A DNA stretch of 64,000 nt from Chlorokybus atmophyticus. Lineage: Eukaryota; Streptophyta; Chlorokybophyceae; Chlorokybales; Chlorokybaceae. A model generated the notes under the pieces. It saw only the letters and a program-made list of their open reading frames with translations, was not told the origin of the DNA and ran no database searches. Shown here in pieces: positions 1 through 11,177 of this stretch (position 1 is the stretch's first letter; each line of letters begins with the position of its first letter). The position numbers and the translations under genes were made by a program. The stretch is taken from the NCBI GenBank assembly GCA_009103225.1, contig RHPI01001202.1:138121-202120 (forward strand). Direction: 5' to 3'.

Positions 1-977
1 AGGCTGCAACTGCAACCGCAGCAGCTGCCGCACGCGCACGTGCCCGTGCGTGGCCGCCGCGCGCGAGTGCGACCCGGACCTATGCCACCGCTGCAACAAG
101 ACATGCGACGTCATCGCAGCTGGAGGCACACTGCCCGGAGCGGAAGTCGCAGGGGACATCAACAACGCTGCGGATGCTGTTGTTGGTGGTGGTGCCGCTG
201 CGGCGGTGGGGGAGTCGAGAAGCAACGGAGGGAAAGACAGCAGCGAAGACGAGCAGCAGCCGCATGAACACATCTGCGGAAACATGCAACTTCGCCTGCG
301 CTTGCACAAGGTATGCGCAGTATGGCATCTTACCGACAATGTGCACGACATTTGCAAAAGGGGTCCCAGTGTATTACTCGTATGTGCTTGTGCACCTCTG
401 CAGCTCTGCACACATACCCATAGTGCGCAGTACCTTGTACACGTACGTACTTGTACGCGCATGCATGTGTGCTGTTTATGACATCTGCAGCCATGCACGC
501 ATCAAGGTTTCTGTAACTTGCTACCTACTCTTTCTTGCTCTGCAGCACGTGCTGTTTGGCATCTCGGACATAGAAGGTTGGGGCGTGTTCAGCCGTGACG
601 AGATCAAGAAGAATGAGTGCATCGGCGAGTACACCGGCGAGCTTGTTAGTCAGGCTGAGGCCGACCGTCGCGGGAAGCTCTACGACAAGGTCAACTCCTC
701 CTTCCTCTTCAACCTCAACGACCAGCAGGTTCTCGACGCCTGCCCGAAAGGCGACAAGCTCAAGTTTGCCAACCACTCCACGTCGCCCAACTGCTTCGCA
801 CGCGTGCTTCTTGTGTCGGGAGACTACCGCGTGGGCATCTTTGCAAAGAGTGCCATCGCGCCTGGGGAGGAGTTGTTCTATGATTATAGATATGAGAAGG
901 AGAGAGCACCGTCGTGGGCGCGCGTGGAGGGAGGGAAGGCCGATGAGAGCAAGGCGGAGAAGGGCGGAGCCAAGTGA
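1..977 (+). CDS. E(z): E(z)-type histone-lysine N-methyltransferase, 3' part (CXC + SET)
   Basis: Methylates H3K27 as the catalytic subunit of Polycomb Repressive Complex 2 in the nucleus. Two exons are visible: 2-310 (frame open at the window edge, so the gene is 5'-partial) and 546-977, joined in phase 0 by a GT-AG intron. Exon 1 opens with a CXC (pre-SET) cysteine cluster (GCNCNRSSC, then TCPC, AARECDPDLCHRC). Exon 2 is a complete SET domain: GWGVFSRDEI, EYTGELVSQAEADRRGK, the cofactor-binding NHSTSPNC motif and the GEELFYDYRYE motif. This order and spacing is that of E(z)/EZH/CLF rather than other SET families. Odd: roughly 55 residues of Gly/Ala/Ser/Glu-rich sequence separate the main cysteine cluster from the last CXC-like stretch (ICGN) before SET. 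A short charged tail follows SET. Family assignment is very secure; the N-terminal domains lie outside the window. Confidence 0.95.
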   Translation, partial: AATATAAAAARARARAWPPRASATRTYATAATRHATSSQLEAHCPERKSQGTSTTLRMLLLVVVPLRRWGSREATEGKTAAKTSSSRMNTSAETCNFACACTRYAQYGILPTMCTTFAKGVPVYYSYVLVHLCSSAHIPIVRSTLYTYVLVRACMCAVYDICSHARIKVSVTCYLLFLALQHVLFGISDIEGWGVFSRDEIKKNECIGEYTGELVSQAEADRRGKLYDKVNSSFLFNLNDQQVLDACPKGDKLKFANHSTSPNCFARVLLVSGDYRVGIFAKSAIAPGEELFYDYRYEKERAPSWARVEGGKADESKAEKGGAK

Positions 978-1435
978 GGTGTGGTGTTGTGCGCGGGGCG
1001 GCGCTGTGGGTGCACGCGTGTGGCAGGTTGGGTTGGGCAGCAGCACTAATAACCAGAATAAGAACAGAACAATCTCCTGGCTATATACTTATCACAACCT
1101 GCTGTTACGGTGAAAGAACTCTGGTGGTCCACTGCACAAAAGGGTCACCTTGCAGCGCTGGACTGCAGCATTGCAACCATGTGCATCTGTAATAACCATG
1201 TATGTCCATGGTGTGCGGCACAGGTGTGTCTGATAGCAGTGGCTCCAAGATGATTGCCGAAGTTATTCCTGCAGCCATGCAAGTTGCTCGCTGCCAGCCC
1301 TAGCTATCATGCTGTTTGCAAATTGTGCCTCAGTCTTGCTACGCTACTGATGTTGCGCTAACGCTATGAACAATCTGTCATGTTGTATGTGAACAATTGT
1401 GTTCTTGTTATCTATCATTACACACCCTGCAATGC
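978..1435. other. Spacer between convergent genes
   Basis: About 460 bases between the stop codons of the E(z) gene (+) and the MMAA-type GTPase (-). It should hold both 3' UTRs. A TGTAA element at about 1187-1191 could serve as a polyadenylation signal for the E(z) transcript if this is a green alga; that is inference. No ORF with coding character is seen. Confidence 0.5.
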
Positions 1436-3874
1436 TCATGACATCGAAGGAGACAATCGTTGAAAGCACTCTGCAATCTGGTTCGCCGCTGTCCTGCTAG
1501 CTATCGTACCGCCTGCCACATCGTCTTCCAACTTCAGAAGCAGCTCCCGCACACCCTTGTCGCTCTGCAACCTGTATAGCGAACAACCACATCAGGCTCG
1601 CGTACGTGGGTAAGCGCTCACGCGCACATACCCACAAACCAACAAACACGCCCAGGCTCATGTACTCACACACGCACATGTACGCATGTGCGCGCACACG
1701 CACGCGCATGTACGCATGTGCGCGCACACAGCATAGGGAATGTAACGTCTCACCGATCGGCAATGAGCGCCTGAACCGCGGCCCACATCTGGCTTCGCCG
1801 CTGCTGCGCCCGCCTTCGTGCGAGTTCACTTGACTCTGCCAGCGCAGCATGACAGTCCTTTGCGGTCTGCCACACTGCCTCTACGCCCATGCCCGTGCGC
1901 GCGCTACACGCCAACACCTGGCGCAAGTGTGACGAGTTGTGTGTAATGCACACGGGCAACCAACATGGGCACTCTGTACCTTTGGAGCCCAGGCTCGTGA
2001 TCGCGGGCGCATGTGTCGCAGCGCCTGCGAGTACTCGTGCACCATGCGGTTGACCTCAAGCTTGTGCGTGGCGTCGTCCGCCTTGTTCACGACAAGTATG
2101 TCCGCTACCTCCACAATCCCTGCACTGCAAACATAGGACTCGACCACCTGTATCTCACTCACTCGCACACTCACATGCACTCGCGCTCGCGCACGCGCAC
2201 GCTTGTGCTTGCGCGCATGCGCACACACACACACACGCGCGCACATCTACCCACACACGCATGATCGACGCTCACCGCGCTTGATTCCCTGCAGCTCGTC
2301 TCCTCCCTGCGGCGAGAGCACGAGCACCATGAGGTCGGTGAGGTCCGCGACGGCGTCCTCGCTCTGGCCCACGCCGACCGTCTCGACGATCACCGTCTCG
2401 TAGCCGGCGGCCTAAACCCAGCGCATGGAAAGGGGACACACTTGTGGTTATTTACTTGATCTCTCTTTGAGCAGTAAGCAGAGTGCCAACATATTGCTCC
2501 AGTACTGGACGCTGCTGTTCAAGCGTGCGTGCGCGCGTGCAAAGCGCCCGTCAGAGTGTGCGCGCGCGTGCGGGCGTATGCATACGTGTATGCTTCATGC
2601 GTAGCAGTACCTCGCATAGGAGTATGGCGTCGGCGGTGTTGCGCGCGACGCCGCCAAGCACGCCGCGCGTGGGTGTTGCGCGCACGTACGCGTTGGCGTG
2701 GAACGCCAGCCGCGTCATCCGCGTCTTGTCGCCCAGTATCGAACCCCCGCTCGCCTTGCTCGACGGATCAACTGCTCATGTTGGACTTTGTCACACAACA
2801 CAAGGTGGTTGACGTGACACGCTGTGTTGATGCCTTTCGAACCGTATGCGAAGCATGTGCCACACAACCCACCTGCCAAGACTGCCACGCGGCCGCTGCC
2901 CTCCACTACCTGCATCCCGATCGCTGCAAAGGACAAAACAGGCATCACTCGATGCACTCGCGGCAGACTGTTGTGTACATGCGTGCGTGTAGGTGCGCAC
3001 GTGCACATCTCACAACACAACAACAAGCCCGCAGCTCTGTACCAACACTGTTCCCCCACTCGCCTTCGATGAGTGAGCTCTTTCCTGCGCCCGGTGGCCC
3101 AGCGAACCCCACGCGCATCGAAGGAGAGGGAGACGACGAGGCCGAAGGTGATCGGGGTTTGGGTTGGGAGGTTGTCTGCACCAGGTGCTGCAGGAGGGCC
3201 GTAGCCTGTGAGGGAGCGGTGGCGGTGAGTGTGGAGTCGCTGTGTGTGCGTGTGTACGTAAGTGAGTGCTCGCAGAGTGCGTGCGTGCAACTGCATGCGT
3301 GCTTGCGCAACGGCGTGCGAGCGTATGCGTTGCTGTGCGCGTGCATGTGTGTGCATGCGTGCATGCATGCGCGAGTATGAGCATGCAGATGTACTCGTCA
3401 AACAGCTTCAATCCCACACGGTGAACTTATTCATTCGTACTGGCACCACTATTCATACGACATACACGCTTGAGCACCCGATCCCAGAAGCCAGCAGGCA
3501 GAGCAGTTAACCACAGCCCAATTCGCCTTCACCTTCTGAAGTCTTTCAACTACACTGATCAAGCACAAGGAGAGAAACAACAAAAGAACCCTCCTGCCAT
3601 GACACTTGCTTAACCGTCCAGATAGCACGGAAAACACCAATGATGGTATATGGCATGAATGCCAAGATGTGAAGCCTTAGAAACCATACACAACACATGT
3701 GTTTCTCTGTCCCTCGCTTCTCACAGCAGAGCACACCTGCATCTGGTGGTCTTGTCGTCGGCTCTCCACCATCGTGATCGCCCGGCTCAGCGCCGAGCGG
3801 CTGCCAGACCGCACAGCAGCCGCGAGCGCCGCCCCAACCTCGGCCGCCGCCGCCGCCGCCGCCGCTGCCGCCAT
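1436..3874 (-). CDS. MMAA: MeaB/ArgK/MMAA-type G3E GTPase
   Basis: G3E-family P-loop GTPase that protects and loads adenosylcobalamin-dependent methylmalonyl-CoA mutase, normally in mitochondria. Exons on the minus strand, 5' to 3': 3874(start?)-3737, 3205-3064, 2923-2873, 2771-2611, 2411-2276, 2119-1980, 1917-1754, 1571-1436. All phases agree and give about 355 residues (bacterial homologues about 330). Motifs in order: AITMVESRR near the N-terminus, Walker [52 protein letters not shown], the guanine-specificity motif NKAD, and SARTG. The intron at 2924-3063 starts with GC (AAG|GCGAGT), the only donor that keeps frame and restores the conserved IEAIG segment. The N-terminus is an alanine/valine-rich GCC-repeat tract and the true start is uncertain; a targeting peptide may lie in an unrecognised upstream exon. 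Function implies a B12-dependent mutase elsewhere in the genome. Confidence 0.92.
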
Positions 3875-3923
3875 CACCGCCGCCGCCGCCACATCGCCGC
3901 TCACGCACACACTAGTCTACTGA

Positions 3924-3956
3924 CACCCACACCCACACCCACACCCACACCCACGC
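3924..3956. repeat. CACACC hexanucleotide microsatellite
   Basis: Five to six near-perfect tandem units of a C/A hexamer just upstream of the 5' end of the MMAA-type gene. A GCC/GGC trinucleotide tract follows in the gene's first exon. Confidence 0.85.
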
Positions 3957-5414
3957 CCATACCAGCATTGGTGGCACTGCTGGAGCGGCGGCGGCGGCGG
4001 CGGCGGGGGTCGGCAAGAGGAGGTCAGAGGGCAAGTGGTTGAGCGGAGTGGCGTCATGGGCGGCGGTGTCGCCTTCATGCCCCACAGCGGTGAGCTGCTC
4101 ATCAGCCGCGTCGCCGATAGCGGTGAACAGGATTGGGAGCAAGCGCTGTCCCCGTCCACGTTACAGTTGCTCGACGACCTCGCTAAGCGTGGCAAACTCA
4201 GAATGAATCACACCCGGTCATGGTGTGATCTGGTTCAATCACCAGGGCATCGCTTCACGGTTGCCAGAGCTGCATGCAGAGAGGAGTAGAAGCCCTCCAG
4301 AATATGTATATAGTCCAGGCCGTTCTGTATGGAACGGATGCAGATGGCAAACCCCCCAATGGCTTGCAGGAGGCTATACGCTTAATGAGTATGGAGGCGA
4401 TGTGTTTGCGGAGCGGGTTTTTATTTGGTCTCTTAGACAGTAGTTCTAATTCTTGAACTTGCAGTGGTTTGGTTGTGCTATGGACGAACCCTGCTTGGCG
4501 TCACCGCGACGGCGTGACATGACATTGAGCAAATCTTGCAAGTCACAGCCAGGCACGAAGCCCATGACGTCCATATGTTTGATCTTCCGCTCTCAGGTGA
4601 GCGTCCGTGAACTATGCATGCACTTCTCGCGACGGTCGGATCACATCCGCATTGCGTGGTTTGACCCGCGGGGAGGTGATGCGGGGGAATGACAATCATA
4701 GGGGCAATGCTTTGAGGCAACAAGCAAGGGCTTTGACAGTGCCCGAGTGCTGAGCGACGACCTCACGCACGCGCGCGCATTTGTGCAAAAGAGCGCCGGA
4801 GGTGTTGACTCCGTGTAACGCATGTCACACACAACACACATGCACGACATGCATACCAATCGCATGGCATACGGCACCCCTCGGTCGATAGGACACCATT
4901 GGATTGCCTTATCACCTCGGACACTACGCGACGGACTCTACACCTATAACCACTATTGCTGCCACCTCAGTCAGTCAGTCATGCATGCCAGCCAACCAAC
5001 GCAGTGTGCTTGGGCGGGCGCGGATTGCAGCGCGTGCGTGACTGGAGTGTGCGTGCATGCGGCGGAGTATGTGCGCATAGGACCGACCGCGTGATGTGTT
5101 GCCATTGGGTAGCGTGACATGCAGTATAACCCATGTGTATGTAATAGTAATAATGAGTAATATACTTTTGGTGCATGCATATTAGGACACCACCGCCACC
5201 ATGCCACGCTTGCAGAGCATAATACATGCTTTGCATCGCACAAAACCTGTGCATGCTAACAACTAGATTGTCAAACACAATCAAATCACACACAATGCAA
5301 TGCACCTCAGCGTGTACATAAATCTCAACAGTCATAGCCACATGCAAGGTGTTATATGCCTAATAAATAACTGGCAAACTGTGCGCACCTCCAGCCACAC
5401 AGCTCGTGCTTGTA

Positions 5415-5510
5415 CAGGTGATGCATTTTGCTGCATGCATGCTTGCATGACTAACGGGGTGGTGGTGTAGTTGTTGGCCTAGATGTAGTAGTGTAGCCCG
5501 GTGGTTGAAT
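5415..5510 (+). repeat. Dispersed repeat family, copy A
   Basis: Starts with ACAGGTGATGC, then GCATGCTTGCATGACTAACG and GGGT. After a variable 30-40 nt middle it ends with GTAGCCCGGTGGTTGAA. The same two conserved blocks recur in the same order and orientation at about 10519-10608, 46066-46150 and 52423-52504. It lies outside any gene. What the element is remains unknown: a short SINE-like repeat or a small RNA gene are both possible. Confidence 0.6.
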
Positions 5511-6427
5511 ATATGTGAGAGCGTGCGCCTGCTGGTTGCTGTCTGCGTGATGACATATGCATGACACGAGGCTTGAGCAAGCACGCCCCGCATTGTTTGT
5601 AAATGGGTTAGATTGAGTGACTGACTCAGTGCATGGTACTCATACAGTGCAAGCCGTGTGTTGCGTTGTTGTGGTGTACGACAGCGGAGTTGATGTTGGG
5701 CGAGCGCAAGCAACGGGCAGTGCAAAGCAAATACATTATCTGGACGGGCCCCTCAGCAACTTGGGCAAGGATGCAAGGAAGCAGCAACAATGGCGCCTCA
5801 CCTACGCAGAAGTGCCACAATGAGCCAGCTGCCTTGGGGATACGTAGGGTGTGCATCGTAGTTATCCCACAGCATGCTCATTTGCAAGTAGCCAGCACAC
5901 AAGCACAAGCACAAGCACAAACCACCAACACAACTATTACACCCCCGGCCGTACGTACATGTTGCTTTGCTTGCTTGCTAGCATAGACCATGTCACTTGT
6001 CTTTCCATAGGCTTTGCCTACACAAATGAGTATGAATGAACCATCGCTCGCCATAGCTACACTCAATCTAGCACAACCATAGAAACCAACCCAAAAAGGC
6101 ACATGGATGAGTTGTAGTAGAATGCTGGCGCTTCAACCATGCTTGCCAGTATTCTTGAATGCCTCATTCTTTGATGCCATGTAATAGGCGCGGAATGTGC
6201 ATCAGGGTCATCTGTCTCAGCATAGTGCATTACGTTTAAGCAAGAAGCGCCTCATGCAGCTATAGCCCGCAAGGCTTGAGAGCCCACACAAGGCTTGCGA
6301 GCGTGCCATCTATCTTGAGGACAACTCGAATCGTTGTGTATTCCACGTTTACCAACCAATCCCCTTTGTTACTATACACAACGAGAGGATAGGCTCACTC
6401 TACCAAGATGCCATCACCACGTCATCA

Positions 6428-8261
6428 TCACACTTTAAGCGCCTCCACGCTGACACCCGACCCAACAACCTTCCCCGTGCCGCCATCAATCTTGGTCGGC
6501 AGCTGCGGGACAGAATTGTAGATGGGAAGCGCCACAGACTCCTGTGAAGAGGAGATATTGTTATGTTGATACCAAGTCTCATCGTAACAACATTGCAATC
6601 AATGAGCTTCAACAAGAGGGACAGCTGAGTATTAGGCAAACGGTGATGATTCTCTAACACTTACTGCGGTTTTGAGGTGCAGAGCCTGGATGTTGGACCA
6701 CCCCTTGGACACGATGCCCGCGACGCCCTGAGACGCAGCCAGCACGTTGTCCGCGATCTCACGCGCGCTCTGAGATGTCTTGCCGACCCTTATAACACTG
6801 CAGCGCCACACGGGGTTACGAATACAATACACCGCGTGCACGCGCATACACATCCTTGTGGATGTGCACACACACACTTCAGTCAACTCCTCACCTGCAC
6901 GCTCCCCCGCTGATGAACAGGTACGTCGCGTCGCACGCTTGTCGAATTGGAGTTTTCCAGTTGGCTCCTTGCAAATGCACCGGTATAGGCTGTCTGAAAG
7001 GGATAGAAAGCAACAACTCCAATCCATCAGCTGTTCACATACACACCGGGAGAACACAATCAACAGTACCTCTTTTTCCTGAAGAAGGTCTTGCCTAACA
7101 ACTTCGGCAGCACGGGCAGTATCCTTTCGTCGGCAAGGAACAGATCGTACCTGTGTGTCGAACAAACACAGCTGTCAAACAGAGAAGTGCACTCTTCGCC
7201 GATGAGCGAAGATTACATGTGTGTGTAAGTGCACGCGTGCATGTCATTGCGTGTGCGCGTGCGCGCGTGCGTGTGTGAGTGCGTGTGTGTCACATTGCAT
7301 TCTTAGCTTCACTTACGAGTCACACAGTCTCCTCTTTGCTTCATGAGGCTTAAACTTGCTCTTCAACTTTGACACGCCCAAAACCTGTCAACAACACCAA
7401 CACCGCCTCACTTCCCACGCACCCAAGCACTTACACCTAATGTCAACCAGTCGCAATGACATCGTCATTCACACACACCTTAGCCACGCCCGTGCCTTCG
7501 GTCTGTCTGATCTTCAGCTTCGCCTCTTTGTGCCCCTCACCGGCCTTGTCTTTGACGAACAGGCACACTTCCGAGGAGTCGATGGGGTAGATGCTGTGAG
7601 GGATGGGTCTGCATGCACACACATTGCAAAGTCGTCAACAGTGCACCAACAGTGCATTCTGTGAATAACACTGAGCCCATTACTGCTATTGCATGCAAGT
7701 GCGACGCACATTCGGTACGGCTTTGTCCTCGGTGCTTCTGGCGTTCGTTTTAAAGCCACAACCTGCGTGCAAACCGAGAAAGCCATCAGGCATTGCGAGC
7801 ATGATATGCTTGCGTATACATACTAGGACTATTTGTTGAACAGTTACCAAGGCAGAGTGGTAGTGCATGTATACTACAGATATGCAAAGTGCGAGCAGAA
7901 TGTGTCATTGGCAGCGACAGATAAGTGGCGAGACATGCAGCGTTGGAACGCTTGTTGAAGTGGACAGCAAACAAGCAAATACGATCCCAGCAAAGCGAGT
8001 AATAGACACTGTGAACACGACAACAAGAAACAACAAGGTAGCATGAGAGTTCAAACAAAACAACATCAACACACACGCAGGGCTCACCAAGTAGAGGAAT
8101 TCGTCCTGCTCTATCAGCTGAGGCTTCCCCTTCCTCTTCTCGTTCTGAGCGTGCTTTAGCAGCGCCTCCACCGCCCTACAAACCTGATCCTCTGAAAGCC
8201 TGCTCGCCGCAGGGGCGGCGGCGGCAGGCTTAGTGGCTGTACTGGTGGCCATCGCCACCAT
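6428..8261 (-). CDS. RSL1D1: uL1-domain nucleolar protein (RSL1D1/Utp30-like)
   Basis: Ribosomal L1-domain-containing protein of the nucleolus; family members (Utp30, Cic1, RSL1D1) act in pre-ribosome assembly. Minus-strand exons: 8261-8088, 7762-7710, 7608-7479, 7384-7317, 7150-7070, 6993-6895, 6788-6665, 6541-6428. Phases all match, giving 280 residues. Recognisable stretches: KPYRIPIPHSIYP, EVCLFVKDKAGE, RLCDSYDLFLADERILPVLP, KLLGKTFFRKKRQPIPV, and NVLAASQGVAGIV with LPIYNSVP near the C-terminus; this order is the eukaryotic L1-domain superfamily pattern. The start at 8261 (or 8252) follows a short Ala/Pro-rich leader; an in-frame upstream extension to 8327 is open but less likely. The protein lacks the long basic tail of human RSL1D1 and so resembles the shorter fungal and plant forms. 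Its start faces the uS17 gene 472 bases away. Confidence 0.93.
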
Positions 8262-8733
8262 GCCCAGCAAAGCGTCCACTATCAGCTCCAACACAGGCAA
8301 AAGTGAGCTCGCAAGCCTCAATCTCAAACAAACCCACTGCCACCACCTTCACTACGACCACCGCCACCACCAACCACAACACCGCCGCCGCCGACACCGC
8401 CGCCGCCGCCGACTCTCTCTCGCTCAGCAGTGCATGAAAGAAGCAGTTCTTGAGTGAATCAATCAATCAATCAATTAGTTCACAGCCAGTTCTGCCTTTG
8501 ATTCACTGCCTGGCACTGGTAGTCGCTCTGTGCGAGGCTCGGGCGGCGGCGACCTTGGCGGCGTCAGCGTGGGTGTTGGCGTGGGAGGCGGTCTGTGCAG
8601 GCTTTGTAGTGACAGGAGGTTGGCACAGCAAGGGAGCCATTGCCTGTGCGATGAGACGAGGAGTGACAATTTGGGCAGGCATGTGAGGCGGGGCGGCAGG
8701 GTAGCGGCTGTGGGTTGAGGTGTGGGCGTAGGG
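8262..8733. promoter_or_regulatory. Bidirectional promoter region, uL1-domain gene / uS17
   Basis: 472 bases between divergent start codons of two ribosome-related genes. It contains CCG/CGG triplet tracts (about 8380-8415) and a short AATC tandem (about 8457-8475). No TATA box was identified. Shared regulation is inference from geometry and function. Confidence 0.4.
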
Positions 8734-9976
8734 ATGGGCGGGGGCATGAAGGAGCTTGTCGGGAAGGTGGTCTCCAACCGCATGCAGAAGAGCATCGTCG
8801 TCGCGGTGGATCGCTATAGCCGACACCCACGCCTCAAGAAGGTCTACAGGTCAGTGCTGGATCCATTGACGGGAGAAGCATGACCAAGCAAGGGAATTAG
8901 GAAAATTTGAAACATAGAAGAACGCATGCAACAAGTGAATCCAACAAAGTAAGTTAAATCATGTGGACGGTGAGTGATAGCACTGTTTAGGAGGTCATCT
9001 GTCATGCTCAGTTTTATGCAGTTATGTTTCAGCAGCAGCGTACCTGCTGTGCTCAAACTCTAGTAGCACGAGATAGAATATTGTATAAACACATAAGAGA
9101 ATCCTAACTGTCATTCTGCATGGTGCTCTGGCCCTAAGCATCAAGTAGATTGATGGGCACGCACTGTCATGCACACGCACGCCTCGGGGTCAAAAACTGT
9201 TTCTTAAACAATGCCCGTTGCCGCTCTAATCTTGTTGGGGTCAGCCAAGCCCTGTGCGCAGTGGTCAGTGCGGTTGGGGCAGGTCAGGGTAGTTCTGTTC
9301 TAGAGACAGCATTGGTGTGGTTCATTCATGCTGGCCCTGTGAGGAAAAGCACTGACTAGCACTCACTGAGCAGTATCAGTCCCAGCCTACGCGGTGAGCC
9401 TGTACAACAGTACTGACTCGGTATTGACTTGCTAAGATGCTCTTGGCTTCTTTTGAACAAACCCAAACATGCTCAGCGAGTGACTACTGTCATAGTAAGC
9501 AGGAAACGTATCAAGCAAAATGAACACACATTTGACCTGGTCAACAAAACGAACTCGCAGTACAACTATGCTATTGATGAAGCATCGAACTCGTGCGCTT
9601 TGCTAGTGCAAAATACTCAAAACAAGCGTGACCATAACGAACCCTTTTCAAAGGCTTAGGCACTTCAGGAGTGAGTTTCTGAGGAAGAGAAACTCACTCA
9701 TCACTGTTGCTCATACCCCCCTTTTCCCTCCTCGCCGTCCCCAGGTGGACTAAGAAGTTCATGGCCCACGACGAGCACGACTCCTGCAACTCGGGCGACC
9801 TGGTCCGCATCGCGTCGTCGCGGCCGCTTTCCAAAAACAAGCACTGGACGCTGGCAGAGGTGCTGAGGAGGGAACCGGTGTTCGAGACGCCAAAGGAGAG
9901 AGCCAGCAAGGAAGCGGCGGCGGTGGCGGCCGCAGCTGCAGCCACGGGCACAGCCACACGAGCGGAAGGGGCGTGA
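8734..9976 (+). CDS. rps17: Organellar small-subunit ribosomal protein uS17
   Basis: Bacterial-type S17, a primary 16S-rRNA-binding protein of the small subunit. Two exons, 8734-8849 and 9745-9976, joined by an 895-base intron with correct phase, give 115 residues. Diagnostic segments are [58 protein letters not shown] and WTLAEVLRR, which cover the whole OB-fold protein. An Ala-rich, charged C-terminal extension of about 25 residues follows. A mitochondrial ribosome is the more likely site: the [10 protein letters not shown] wording resembles plant mitochondrial S17 and there is no obvious transit peptide. A plastid location cannot be excluded. Two in-frame ATGs (8734, 8746) are possible starts. 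Confidence 0.93.
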
Positions 9977-10471
9977 GGGCGATGGATACTGTTGGGAGGA
10001 AAGCACAGCGAACAAAAGAAGCTATCGGCTGTGCGTTGCTCGCATGGCGTGCATGTGAATTGGCAGTGAACACAACATTCGCGTGCACGCGCAGATGGGT
10101 GCTGTCTGTAGTGCACAACACGTACAGTACTGTGTAGTGTAGTGTCATACGGCGATAATGGGCTAGGGCTAAGTGCAGGTGCTGCTGCTTGCCATAGCAA
10201 GTCTCCTGTTGGCACTCAGTAACAACTGGTTGGACGCTTGCAGCCTTTGCTGCGCGTACGACATCATGTCCTGCGGGGCGCACCCCTCTATCATTGCACA
10301 AATACCCGATGACAACATGCGCGTGGCCTGATGGTCACGACGACAAATCAGATGCTTCAGGTGTGTCTATGTGGTAGTGTGCATCCCGCTGTTGCCTAGT
10401 AGAAGCCACACTGGCTTGCACACGACCCTCTCAACTGAGTAGTGTCTGCTTTGTATCAAACAGGGAGCGGG

Positions 10472-10510
10472 CTCTCTCTCTCTCTCTCTCTCTCCTTCTC
10501 ACTCTCTCTC
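10472..10510. repeat. (CT)n microsatellite
   Basis: Dinucleotide repeat with one or two interruptions. Confidence 0.9.
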
Positions 10511-10518
10511 CCGTGTGG

Positions 10519-10608
10519 ACAGGTGACTGATTGATAATATGCATGCCGGTGACTATCGGGGTAGGGAGTTGGCGTGTTAGGCAGAGTTAGGAACAGCCCG
10601 GTGGTGAG
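10519..10608 (+). repeat. Dispersed repeat family, copy D (divergent)
   Basis: Starts ACAGGTGA, then ATGCATGCCGGTGACTATCG and GGGTAGGG, ending CAGCCCGGTGGTGAGTTAG. It matches the left and right blocks of copy A with more substitutions; it is the weakest of the four copies. Confidence 0.45.
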
Positions 10609-10700
10609 TTAGTGGTAGGAAGTGTTGGCATGAGGCTGCATTTGCTGTGTGCTTGATGCTATAGCATGCCATTGCGTGTGCTTGACACCATTGCATGCTA

Positions 10701-10701
<1 letters not shown>

Positions 10702-10772
<71 letters not shown>
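10702..10772. repeat. (CA)n microsatellite, about 35 units
   Basis: Perfect dinucleotide tract of about 70 bases; the longest pure CA array in the window. Confidence 0.97.
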
Positions 10773-10773
<1 letters not shown>

Positions 10774-11177
10774 GCGTAGTTCCCCCACTAGACCCTCACA
10801 ACCACAGCATCATATACAGCACCAGCAAAAGTGCATGTCCGCTCTAACTCTCCCTACCCGGGAGCTGAATCCCCTGCGGTCTTAGAATGCCTTCCAGGTC
10901 CTTTGCGCGCGGCGTCGGACAGCGCGGTGATGCCGTCCACTCTGCCAGAAGCAGGCACGCGCGGCTGAACCTTCATGCCGCACGTCTGGTCCATCGCGCT
11001 GGCGCCAGGTGGTGGCCCGCGGCGCTATGGCTCTCTCTTGTAAGAGAAGAACACCGCGCTGCTGCCCTTGATAGCAGCGGTGGTGTTCTGATCTTGGCCG
11101 CGGCCAGGGACTCGCGCGAGACGATCATTGTGGTGGTGTCGTCGGACGCACAGGGACTGATGCTGCACGGGTGGCCG

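Larger units (their letters stand above)
3911..6427. other. Intergenic region, no confident gene
   Basis: About 2.5 kb. It starts with a CACACC-type hexanucleotide microsatellite (about 3924-3956). A plus-strand frame at 4035-4289 has some coding character (a stretch reading SPSTLQLLDDLAKRGK) but no recognised family and no clear splice partners. From about 4800 to 6420 the sequence is CA/GCATGC-rich with only short chance ORFs. One copy of the dispersed repeat described at 5415-5510 lies here. Confidence 0.4.
9977..11177. other. Intergenic region with microsatellites
   Basis: About 1.2 kb. It holds a (CT)n tract (10472-10510), dispersed repeat copy D (about 10519-10608) and a perfect (CA)n tract (10702-10772). 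From about 10880 to 11177 several frames on the minus strand look partly coding and may be decayed 3' sequence of the unidentified gene at 11178-11690. The plus-strand frame at 10887-11336 looks like a shadow. Confidence 0.4.

Noticed and set aside
4035-4289. Plus-strand ORF upstream of the MMAA gene as a small gene
   Set aside because: Some coding flavour but no family match, no supported splice sites, and overlap with repeat-rich 5' sequence.
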